From Deltaproteobacteria bacterium (GTDB lineage Bacteria; Desulfobacterota; Desulfobacteria; Desulfobacterales; Desulfobacteraceae): a stretch of 5,857 bases of DNA. Where the stretch lies: the NCBI GenBank assembly GCA_019314105.1, contig JAFCZY010000285.1:1-5857 (forward strand), given 5' to 3'. The notes below the pieces were generated by a model. That model searched no databases. It saw only the letters and a list, made by a program, of their open reading frames with translations, and was not told where the DNA came from. Of the stretch, positions 1-5,857 are shown in pieces. Position numbers and translations under genes: made by a program. Numbering within the stretch: the first letter of the stretch is position 1; each line of letters starts with the position of its first letter.

Positions 1-70
1 TATTTTAAAAAGATAGAGATACAATTATAAATCAAGAACATAAACAGCGCTATCCATATTAGTATAAATA

Positions 71-415
71 CTAAAGCAAAAATCCAATTTTTTTTAGCTG
101 TAACGGTTGATTTTCCGCTTTTTCCTTTGATTCTTCCATAATTTCTTGTGGAATTAATTTAATTGAAAGCGTTATTAATACAGGAAGAATTAAAAGGTCA
201 TCCAAATAACCTAAAATCGGAATAAAATCCGGGATAAGATCAATTGGGCTTAACGCATATCCTAAAGTAAACAAAATAATAATTTTGGGTAATACACTAG
301 TCTTTGGATGTTGATATGCATAATAAAGTGCAGTAATTTCTTTTTTAAGATTTTTTACTTTTATTTTTAATTTTTCTAATAGTTTCAAATTCAATTCCCG
401 TTTTATGGCAACCAT
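71..415 (-). CDS. DUF1232 (YkvA-like) small membrane protein
   Basis: This 114-residue protein carries the DUF1232 signature at about residues 53-73: YALSPIDLIPDFIPILGYLDD, in which SP.DLIPD and the G.LDD end are the conserved features. Hydrophobic stretches at about 43-58 and 69-88 could form a membrane hairpin. The N-terminus (1-27) is Lys-rich and the C-terminus charged. The family's biochemical role is not established, so none is assigned. The ATG is the earliest possible start because an in-frame TGA lies two codons upstream (TGA GGA ATG). A GAGGA motif abuts the ATG with no spacer, which is poor placement; a TTG start at residue 8 or 10 cannot be excluded. The gene is far more AT-rich than its neighbours: one 60-nt stretch (121-180) has 14 G+C. 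It follows directly on the terminator of the upstream unit, so it either depends on read-through or has a promoter I cannot see. Family call is firm; function unknown. Confidence 0.88.
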   Translation of the reverse strand: MVAIKRELNLKLLEKLKIKVKNLKKEITALYYAYQHPKTSVLPKIIILFTLGYALSPIDLIPDFIPILGYLDDLLILPVLITLSIKLIPQEIMEESKEKAENQPLQLKKIGFLL

Positions 416-420
416 TCCTC

Positions 421-473
421 AAAAGCTTAAAAACCGGGCCGCCCCCTGGCAGAGGATAGAGACGGCTCGGTTT
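421..473 (-). terminator. Rho-independent terminator after the response regulator
   Basis: Bases 431-441 (AAACCGGGCCG) and 463-473 (CGGCTCGGTTT) form an 11-position inverted repeat around a 21-nt loop. On the minus strand the pairing has one A-C mismatch; on the plus strand the same position is a G-U wobble. On the minus strand the stem is followed by GGTTTTTAAGCTTTT, a T-rich tail typical of intrinsic terminators. It lies 27 nt past the response-regulator stop, which suits termination of the kinase/regulator transcript. The loop is longer than usual and the T tract is interrupted, so termination may be partial. That would allow read-through into the DUF1232 gene. Confidence 0.65.
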
Positions 474-499
474 GGGACCCTCATTTTATGCCATACAAG

Positions 500-949
500 T
501 CAATCGAACAACTTGAAGACATCCGAGGGCGACTCTACAACTTTTTTAAGTTTTTCTTCCAAATCCTTTTTCCAGGCACCATCCTTTTTCCTCCAGGCTC
601 CTTCAATTTTTTCAACAAGTTCATCAATTTCACAGGGCTTTGTAAGAAAATCGTATGCGCCCAGACGGATTGCTTCTATGGCAGCATCAACCGAACCATG
701 TCCCGTAAGAAGAAGCGTTTCTGTAAAAAGACCCAGCTTTTTTATCTCCTTTAAGGTATTGATACCATTCATCCCCGGCATTTTCAGATCAAGGACAACA
801 ACATCAAAATTATCCTTTTCGAGCTCCCTTATGGCGCTTTCCCCGTTGTAAACGGCGGTGACCTTGTATTGCCTGTTTTGAAGCAATTTAGCCATATTGT
901 CACAAAATATTTCTTCATCGTCCACAAGTAAAATTTTACTTCCTATCAT
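500..949 (-). CDS. Single-domain (CheY-like) response regulator
   Basis: This 149-residue protein is a receiver domain with no recognisable output domain. The receiver residues are all present: acidic pair D10-D11 (LLVDDEE), phospho-acceptor D54 in VVLDLKMPG, T82 in LTGHGS, and K104 in FLTKP. The LTGHGS and YDFLTKPC segments resemble NtrC-type receivers, but the AAA+ and DNA-binding parts of NtrC are absent. After about residue 118 there is only a charged, probably helical tail (KKDGAWKKDLEEKLKKVVE) ending at 149. The start is well supported: AGGAGG lies 7 nt before the ATG (957-962). It sits 88 nt downstream of the Cache-domain kinase and is followed by a terminator, so the two probably form a cognate pair on one transcript. 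As a stand-alone receiver it likely acts by protein-protein contact or as a phosphorelay intermediate. The downstream target is not in this window. Confidence 0.93.
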   Translation of the reverse strand: MIGSKILLVDDEEIFCDNMAKLLQNRQYKVTAVYNGESAIRELEKDNFDVVVLDLKMPGMNGINTLKEIKKLGLFTETLLLTGHGSVDAAIEAIRLGAYDFLTKPCEIDELVEKIEGAWRKKDGAWKKDLEEKLKKVVESPSDVFKLFD

Positions 950-983
950 AATTTATCCTCCTATATAAACCGTTAATGGTTGT

Positions 984-1038
984 TAATACTCCCTTCCTAT
1001 ATAATCAATCTAATACTCCCTTCCTATATAATCAATCT
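984..1038. repeat. Exact 27-bp tandem duplication in the kinase/regulator spacer
   Basis: Bases 984-1010 and 1011-1037 are identical, and the match runs one more base (1011 = 1038). The period is therefore 27 with a 28-nt match. The unit begins TAATACTCCC and ends ATAATCAATC. The array starts at the last base of the kinase stop codon and fills more than half of the 88-nt spacer before the response regulator. Read on the minus strand, each copy contains TATATAGGAAGGGAG, which resembles the regulator's real leader (TATATAGGAGG at 957-967). The array thus supplies two extra purine-rich, SD-like stretches with no start codon at a usable distance. Confidence 0.97.
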
Positions 1039-2753
1039 CATCCATGATTCAAAAGAGCCTCGGGCGGTTTGAATGGAAATATCAGAGTGAAGAGCGTTCC
1101 TTTTTCAACATCACTTTCAACGTCAATGTTACCACCAAGCTGTTTTACTATGCTGTAACAGATGGAAAGACCTAAGCCTGTGCCTTTCCCCGGAGATTTT
1201 GTGGTAAAAAACGGATCAAAAATTTTCTCAATATCTTCATCTGTTATTCCGCACCCCGTATCCTCCACAGTGATAACTATTCCGGTTTTGTCCTTTGAAA
1301 GACAGGTGGCTATGGTTATCATGCCGTAGCCCTTATCTTCATGAGCCGCTATTGCATTGTTGATAATATTCAATACTACCTGCTGAAGCTGTGACGGATC
1401 CGACAAAATGGGCTTAAGCTTATCGTCCAGTATGGATTTGAAGCTTATGCCATCCGATTTGGCTTCCCTCTCCATGAGCTCGATCACTTCCCTTATGAAT
1501 ACATTTACGTCCACTGTCTCAATGACGGACTTGGTCCTGCGTGCGAACTTCATAAGGTTTCTTGTAATATGTTTACACCGGAGGACCTGTGTATCTATCT
1601 GGTTAAGTGACTCTGCAAATTGTTTTCCAAAAATTTCGTCTGTTATGGGCGTTCTTTTTTCCGCATCCTGAAGAAGCTGACGTTCGGTTGTAATAATAGC
1701 AAGCGGATTGTTTATCTCGTGCGCGACCCCTGCGGAAAGTTCTCCTATGGATGCCAGCTTTCCGGTCTGCATGAGCTGCCGGTTCATCCGTTCTACCTCG
1801 CCATCTCTTTTTTTGATAACTGAAACCATGTGACGGGTTATGAATACGGTAACAATAAAAATAATCAATGCGCTAAGATGGAGTGATATCAAGGCAGCCC
1901 TGTTGGCGTGGCGGACCTCTTCAAAGAGCTCGGTTTCATTAATCCTCACCACCAGGAGCCATTTTGGATCTCTCAGCCATGTTTCACAGACAATTTTTCT
2001 TGTCTGTGAATCCCCGACACCTGTTTCAAGAAACCTGAATTTTACACCATCATGAATTTCGCCTTCAAATCCTGACGCCAGTGTCATAATCTCTCCGTCT
2101 GAACCAGGGCTGGTCTGATAGATCCCTTTTTTGTTTAGAATGTATACTTCTCCTGTCTTACCGATCCTTACATCTTCCACTAAAGAACGGAACCACTCCG
2201 TGTTAATCGTGGCTCTCAATATCCAGCGATGTCCATTTTCATTCTTTATCACTGCCATTACAAAATGGGGTTCTTTCCTGAAGCCCATAAACATGTCACT
2301 GGTATAGCTTCCCTTTTCCATAACTTCTTTGAACCAGAATGTGTTGAAATAATTTTTGTCCATAAGGTCATAGGGGCCTACATAAGCAATGTGATCCCCG
2401 TTTTCATCAATAATGCCGATATCGGTCAGGATCCATGAATCCCGGTTGATCGTCTTAAAAATATGGCTGAGGCGATCCTTTTTTGTCAGAAAGTCTATTG
2501 AATGTGTTTGAGTGATAAAGTCAAGTCTGGTTCTGTTTTCCTTCAGAAAAAATTCTATGATTTTCCTGTGATACTCAACCCGTGTCCGAAGCATTTTTTC
2601 CATCCGTTCCTTGGCAAACCTTGAATAATGAATATTGATCGCCCATCCGGCAAGAAGCAGGGGAGCAAGGGAGCAAATCATGGTGAGGAGAATGAACCTG
2701 CGAAAGAGACGGGAATACTGTGTCTTCTTACTGCTTTCAAGAATTTGATTCAT
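1038..2753 (-). CDS. Transmembrane sensor histidine kinase with Cache-type sensor
   Basis: This 571-residue membrane kinase has TM1 at about 20-42, an extracytoplasmic region of about 240 residues, TM2 at about 287-307, a short coiled linker without an evident HAMP domain, then the kinase core. The extracytoplasmic part looks like a double-Cache small-molecule sensor: [35 protein letters not shown] and [16 protein letters not shown] at about 112-170, and [13 protein letters not shown] at about 198-210. The H-box is [15 protein letters not shown] with phospho-acceptor H345. The ATPase domain has an N-box with N462 and N466, G1 box D498-TGCG, F-box IFDPFFTTK (511-519) and G2 box GKGTGLGLS (522-530), so it should be catalytically competent. 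AGGAGG lies 5 nt before the ATG. The single-domain regulator just downstream is the probable phosphotransfer partner. The ligand cannot be read from sequence; Cache domains often bind organic acids or amino acids. Confidence 0.95.
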   Translation of the reverse strand: MNQILESSKKTQYSRLFRRFILLTMICSLAPLLLAGWAINIHYSRFAKERMEKMLRTRVEYHRKIIEFFLKENRTRLDFITQTHSIDFLTKKDRLSHIFKTINRDSWILTDIGIIDENGDHIAYVGPYDLMDKNYFNTFWFKEVMEKGSYTSDMFMGFRKEPHFVMAVIKNENGHRWILRATINTEWFRSLVEDVRIGKTGEVYILNKKGIYQTSPGSDGEIMTLASGFEGEIHDGVKFRFLETGVGDSQTRKIVCETWLRDPKWLLVVRINETELFEEVRHANRAALISLHLSALIIFIVTVFITRHMVSVIKKRDGEVERMNRQLMQTGKLASIGELSAGVAHEINNPLAIITTERQLLQDAEKRTPITDEIFGKQFAESLNQIDTQVLRCKHITRNLMKFARRTKSVIETVDVNVFIREVIELMEREAKSDGISFKSILDDKLKPILSDPSQLQQVVLNIINNAIAAHEDKGYGMITIATCLSKDKTGIVITVEDTGCGITDEDIEKIFDPFFTTKSPGKGTGLGLSICYSIVKQLGGNIDVESDVEKGTLFTLIFPFKPPEALLNHG

Positions 2754-2976
2754 GTCGCCCTCCTGTACGCACTATTTTTGCCAAATAACTGCACTTGCTT
2801 AAATAGACTATCAACAAATGTGCCAAAGCCGTTTATTCATCCGATATTCTGATAACTTACTGAAATTTAAATGGTTGTTCCGATGCCGTAAAAATAAAAA
2901 AATAAGGCTTTATGCTGAATGTCGTCGGGCAGGAGACAGGGGTGGAAATCACTATATGACAGTTCGGGCAGTTTAG
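2754..2976. other. Intergenic region upstream of the Cache kinase
   Basis: These 223 nt separate the stop of the acetyltransferase/deacetylase gene from the kinase start and hold no credible ORF. Minus-strand contents, in order, are two copies of CTGCCCGA (2964-2971 and 2925-2932), an AT tract TTATTTTTTTATTTTTA near 2889-2905 with no strong GC-rich stem before it, and the kinase leader with its AGGAGG. No convincing intrinsic terminator for the upstream gene is visible, so read-through is possible. The spacer length suggests the kinase has its own promoter. Confidence 0.5.
2810..2825 (-). promoter_or_regulatory. Weak sigma-54-like promoter candidate for the kinase/regulator unit
   Basis: The minus strand reads TGGCAC-ATTTG-TTGAT. 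Against the sigma-54 consensus TGGCAC-N5-TTGC(A/T) this matches the whole -24 element at the correct spacing, but the -12 element has GA where the near-essential GC should be. It would start transcription about 45 nt upstream of the kinase ATG, leaving room for the leader. I found no clearly better sigma-70 pair: TTGATA followed 17 nt later by CAGTTA is weak. Treat this as a lead only. Confidence 0.18.
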
Positions 2977-5361
2977 TTAAAGTACTTCCCAGTATTTTTT
3001 ATGGGTTTTAATGACCTTCTTGAGGCTTGATAGACGGCTGAGGTCGCTTTTACGGACACGGTCTATTTTATTTTGACTTACTCCCCGCACATTGCAGATT
3101 TCTTTCATGACAGTAAGGCCGCATTCCCGGATACCCTCTATACTGTATCCCCCTTCCATGACAAAAATCATTTTCCCTCCTGTAGAATGCTCCGCTATTT
3201 CAAGAAGAAGTGCGGTTATAAGAGCGTACCCGCCTGGCGTCACTTTCATACCTGCCAGGCGGTCATGGATGTAAAGGTCAAAACCGAAAGAGACGAGAAT
3301 TATTTCAGGCGCATACTCCTGTGCAACAGGCCCTGCAACAAAATAAAGCGCTCTTCCAATATCCCTTGCCCAACTGCCTTTTTCCAGGGGAATATTGATG
3401 GTAAACCCTTCGCCCTTTCCTTTTCCCGTCTCTTCAACCCGCCCTGTTCCGGGGAAAGAGCCTGACTCGTGAATGGAGACAAAAAGGACTTCATCGGTAT
3501 CATAAAACACTTCCTGTGTGCCATTACCGTGATGCGCATCAATATCGATAATCATCAGTTTTGAAACGTTGTATCTGTGCTTCAGATACATTGCACCCAG
3601 CGCGATGTTATTAAAAATACAAAACCCCATGCCTTTCGAGGGTCCGGCATGATGGCCCGGAGGCCTTATGAATGCAAAGCCTCTGGATGACCTGCCTGAC
3701 ATTATCCCGTCAAGCAGAGAAAAAACGCCGCCTGCCGCCAGTCTGGCGGTTGACCATGATTCTTCTGTTGTCTGGGTGTCAAAATCAAAGGAAGAAAGAC
3801 TTTTCCCGGCAGTTTTCTCCACTTTATCAACATACTCACGCGTGTGTACCCATGTCAGTTCATTCTTTTCAGCAAGGCGAGGTACAATCCTGAACCATTT
3901 TCTATCCAGGCGTTTATTTTTTAATACATTCTTTATCGCTTCTATACGCCTGTAATTTTCAAGATGTGTAACCCCCATGAGATGATTCCGGTATCTCTTA
4001 TCGATGACAACCGCAACCGGAAGGAAGGGCAATTTTTGCCCCGGCGCCGTTCCGGTACGGCCAAAGGCTTTTGCAAGAGTAAGCAGCGCCTCTCCTTCAG
4101 GGATACGGCTTCTATTTTTCAAGAGTGCCTGCACCGTTGTTCTGGCCAGAAGATCGGAGCCGGCAGGATGAAGCATAATTTTCATGAACGCCAGGGCAGT
4201 CTTGTGCTTCATGAACGCCAGGGCAGTCTTGTGCTGTCCGTTTATATTTTTCCTACGGTTAAGACGTCTTATCTGCCCGGGAATTCTTTTGCATAGATGA
4301 CTTGTGATCGAAGGGTGTGTCTTTTTTGAAAATGCTGCCATTAGCGCAATAGAGGTCAGAAGCCTTCCCTCGGGAGATTTAAGTATGTACCTGCACAGTC
4401 CCCTGGTATGAAATCCAATGGAGGTGTAAAACTTTTCCGCTTCGATTTCCGAATCCAAAAAAATCTCTTTTACCTCGGGGAAATTGCTTTTCCAGAGCGC
4501 CCATACCCCTGCCATTATAAAAGTCCCGGCCCCTCTGACAGGGCGAAGATTATATTGGGAACCTGATCCGCCGCGGGTGGCAACATATTTTACTTCAAAT
4601 CCCCGATAAAAAAACTTTCTTATTATCTCCAGAAAAATCAATCCCTGTAATTCTCCTTTTGCAATACAGGCAAACAGCAAATTGTCTGTTCCGGAAACCA
4701 GGCATTTTAATAAAAATCGAATGTGAAAAAACTCCAGATTAAAGCGGGCAGCCTGCATAAGGCTTTCCCGGGAAAATGGAAACCGTATAAAAAAAGCACC
4801 GGTATAATCGTTTATCACTCCCTGGAAAAGGATTCGGGGATCCTCCTCAGAATCTATTAAATTGCTCGGGGCAATACTGCTATTTCTTATGTCTGCAAGC
4901 TTTTTGAGTCTTTGTCTCAACGCCTTGACCAAAGGACTTTCATTGACCCTGCTATTTTTTTGAAGAATCAAGGCGATCTGTTTTTTTAACAGGTCCGCAG
5001 CCAAATCTATCTCATAATTGAGCATTAGGGACAGGCCTGCAATATCGGTTTTTGAAGCCTGTTTCCCAGGGTTTGCAAAAGGATCTCGATGAAACAACTC
5101 ACGTGTCTGTGCCAGCTCTCCGTATTGAATCAGCAGCACCTGCTCGAGGCAGGGGGTGCCACTGGTGAAAAACTGATATTTGTTGACAAAGGGTTTCTTT
5201 TCGCCAAAAAGAAAATACAGTCTTTTCCCATCCCGGGATTCTGATGACGGCAAAAGTCTGATACTCCCCTTCCCCAGCATGGTATGCAAGGTATAGGCAA
5301 TTTCAGGTTTCCTTTTACCAATGGCTTCTATGGCCTGCTTGATGTTTTCCCGCGTCAGCAT
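2977..5361 (-). CDS. GNAT acetyltransferase - HDAC-family deacetylase fusion protein
   Basis: Residues are counted from the ATG at 5361 (794 residues). Positions 1-172 are unrecognised and largely helical. Residues 173-328 look like a GNAT domain: KGELQGLIFLEI strands, VRGAGT (275-280) as the acetyl-CoA phosphate loop, and LDSEIEAEKFYTSIGF (303-317) as the C-terminal GNAT motif. A basic/helical linker (330-445) precedes a full HDAC domain (about 447-743). Its active site is intact: RPPGHH with H569-H570; DIDAHHGNGT with D606 and zinc ligands D608 and H610; third zinc ligand D695 in SFGFD; catalytic Y739 in EGGYS. Family knowledge predicts Zn-dependent removal of acetyl groups from lysine or polyamines, and acetyl transfer by the GNAT half. 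The pairing resembles separate AcuA and AcuC of Bacillus. A TTG at 5367 (two residues longer) is an alternative start that would overlap the upstream kinase stop. The ATG follows that stop by 2 nt, suggesting translational coupling. The linker carries a duplicated nonapeptide (377-394). HDAC call firm; GNAT call good; substrate unknown. Confidence 0.9.
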   Translation of the reverse strand: MLTRENIKQAIEAIGKRKPEIAYTLHTMLGKGSIRLLPSSESRDGKRLYFLFGEKKPFVNKYQFFTSGTPCLEQVLLIQYGELAQTRELFHRDPFANPGKQASKTDIAGLSLMLNYEIDLAADLLKKQIALILQKNSRVNESPLVKALRQRLKKLADIRNSSIAPSNLIDSEEDPRILFQGVINDYTGAFFIRFPFSRESLMQAARFNLEFFHIRFLLKCLVSGTDNLLFACIAKGELQGLIFLEIIRKFFYRGFEVKYVATRGGSGSQYNLRPVRGAGTFIMAGVWALWKSNFPEVKEIFLDSEIEAEKFYTSIGFHTRGLCRYILKSPEGRLLTSIALMAAFSKKTHPSITSHLCKRIPGQIRRLNRRKNINGQHKTALAFMKHKTALAFMKIMLHPAGSDLLARTTVQALLKNRSRIPEGEALLTLAKAFGRTGTAPGQKLPFLPVAVVIDKRYRNHLMGVTHLENYRRIEAIKNVLKNKRLDRKWFRIVPRLAEKNELTWVHTREYVDKVEKTAGKSLSSFDFDTQTTEESWSTARLAAGGVFSLLDGIMSGRSSRGFAFIRPPGHHAGPSKGMGFCIFNNIALGAMYLKHRYNVSKLMIIDIDAHHGNGTQEVFYDTDEVLFVSIHESGSFPGTGRVEETGKGKGEGFTINIPLEKGSWARDIGRALYFVAGPVAQEYAPEIILVSFGFDLYIHDRLAGMKVTPGGYALITALLLEIAEHSTGGKMIFVMEGGYSIEGIRECGLTVMKEICNVRGVSQNKIDRVRKSDLSRLSSLKKVIKTHKKYWEVL
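4181..4235. repeat. Exact 27-bp in-frame tandem duplication inside the fusion gene
   Basis: Bases 4181-4207 and 4208-4234 are identical, with one further matching base (4208 = 4235): period 27, match length 28. The unit begins TTCATGAACG and ends CAGTCTTGTGC. Since 27 is a multiple of three, the reading frame survives and the protein gains a second copy of HKTALAFMK (residues 377-385 and 386-394) in the linker between the GNAT and HDAC domains. No wobble differences have built up between the copies, so the duplication is either very recent or artefactual. Confidence 0.97.
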
Positions 5362-5363
5362 TA

Positions 5364-5857
5364 TCAATCCGAAATCACGAGTTCTGAATCTAAAGACTTC
5401 CCTATAAATTCCTCCGGCACCCGAATTTCAAATACCAAACCATGTTCTTCCCCGTTTCTAACGGATATCGTTCCGCCTATTCTTTCCATAATGACCCGGC
5501 TGATGGCCAGTCCAAATCCCCAATCCCCCCGCTTCGTCAAATGCTGCGGGTTAAAAATTTGTTCCATATCCGCATTCCCCAATCCCGATCCGTCATCTGA
5601 GACTGAAATCGTCACACTGTTTTCCTTCATGAATGTGGATATCCATATTGAGCTGTTTGCACCGGCAACGGCAGAAGCGTTTAATAAAAGATTCAAAAAA
5701 ACCTGCCGCAGTGCTGCAACGTCGCTTCTGACAGACGGCAACCCTTCCTGAAAGTCGGTAATGACCTCTATGTTTTTTTCAATCAGAGGCGTCATTAAAA
5801 AAACGATCATACGATTTAAAATCATATGAATGTTTACATCCATAATAACCGGATCTT
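5364..5857 (-). CDS. Histidine kinase, C-terminal part (truncated by window edge)
   Basis: The reading frame is open to the right edge, with GAT CCG GTT ATT preceding the first in-window ATG (5841-5843). That ATG is probably internal: DPVIMDVNIHMILN looks like the segment linking the H-box helices to the ATPase domain, so the dimerisation domain and sensor lie outside. Counting from that Met, the HATPase_c motifs are SDVAALRQVFLNLLLNA with N-box N51 and N55, G1 box SDDGSG (D83 with G85 and G87), an F-box-like IFNPQHLTK (96-104), and the lid/G2 region RGDWGFGLA (105-113). The F-box departs from the usual FxPFFTTK, and the G2 box has Asp where the first Gly of GTGLGL is common; the remaining ATP-site residues are present. 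The domain ends in the usual GLVFEIRVPEE strand. The gene ends 2 nt before the deacetylase fusion ATG, indicating one transcript and coupled translation. Its partner receiver may be fused upstream or encoded off-window. Confidence 0.9.
   Translation of the reverse strand, partial: DPVIMDVNIHMILNRMIVFLMTPLIEKNIEVITDFQEGLPSVRSDVAALRQVFLNLLLNASAVAGANSSIWISTFMKENSVTISVSDDGSGLGNADMEQIFNPQHLTKRGDWGFGLAISRVIMERIGGTISVRNGEEHGLVFEIRVPEEFIGKSLDSELVISD

Noticed and set aside
61..72. Palindrome AGTATAAATACT at the end of the DUF1232 gene
   Set aside because: The arms are five AT-rich base pairs with a two-base loop and no T tract, so it is expected by chance in such AT-rich DNA.
405..851. Plus-strand reading frame of 148 codons opposite the response regulator
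   Set aside because: It lies antisense to a receiver gene with all catalytic residues intact; the translation is Ser/Phe-rich low-complexity and matches no family, as expected from a shadow frame.
984..1038. Possible CRISPR or iteron array
   Set aside because: There are only two directly abutting copies with no spacers and no cas, replication or partition gene nearby.
2766..2785. Second sigma-54-like pattern (minus strand TGGCAA-N5-GTGCG) with a true GG-N10-GC core
   Set aside because: Transcription from it would begin at or after the kinase Shine-Dalgarno, leaving no usable leader.
2880..2910. T-rich tract on the minus strand considered as terminator of the fusion gene
   Set aside because: The only preceding stem is a 4-bp AT-rich ATAA/TTAT pair, too weak to call.
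2925..2971. Two direct copies of TCGGGCAG (2925-2932 and 2964-2971)
   Set aside because: Eight bases repeated once, 39 nt apart, with no further conservation; not enough for an operator call.
3300..3542. Minus-strand 80-codon frame inside the deacetylase gene
   Set aside because: It is out of frame with the HDAC motifs it overlaps, so it is a shadow and not a separate gene or frameshift remnant.
5284..5751. Plus-strand frame of 155 codons opposite the right-hand kinase and the start of the fusion
   Set aside because: It runs antisense across two well-supported genes with no RBS and no recognisable domain.

Overview
The window looks like a chromosomal piece from a Gram-negative, signalling-rich bacterium. 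A Cache-domain histidine kinase paired with a stand-alone receiver of the DLKMPGMNG / LTGHGS / LGAYDFLTKPC type is common in Desulfobacterota (sulfate-reducer relatives). That placement is a pattern-based guess. All supported genes lie on the minus strand, so the region reads from right to left.

Layout, in transcription order. (i) 5857-5364: the C-terminal part of a histidine kinase whose N-terminus is beyond the right edge. (ii) 5361-2977: a very large protein, starting 2 nt after that kinase's stop codon. It joins a GNAT-type acetyltransferase domain to a complete zinc-dependent HDAC-family deacetylase, preceded by an unrecognised N-terminal region. This is the most notable gene here. (iii) 2976-2754: a 223-nt gap that probably holds the promoter of the next unit; no clear terminator was seen. 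(iv) 2753-1038: a membrane histidine kinase with a large extracytoplasmic Cache-type sensor. (v) 949-500: its probable partner, a single-domain response regulator. (vi) 473-421: an intrinsic terminator closing the kinase/regulator unit. (vii) 415-71: a small, strikingly AT-rich DUF1232 membrane protein. Bases 1-70 are AT-rich, and I see no gene or convincing terminator there.

The genes suggest two signalling units. In one, a histidine kinase is translationally coupled to a bifunctional-looking lysine acetylation/deacetylation protein. In the other, a Cache sensor kinase signals to a CheY-like receiver with no output domain. A GNAT and an HDAC-type deacetylase on one chain recall the separate AcuA (acetyltransferase) and AcuC (deacetylase) proteins of Bacillus, which act on acetyl-CoA synthetase. 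The substrate here is unknown.

Two exact tandem duplications with the same 27-nt period occur about 3.2 kb apart. One is in the kinase/regulator spacer and one is in frame inside the fusion gene. Their identical size makes an assembly artefact a serious alternative to real duplication.
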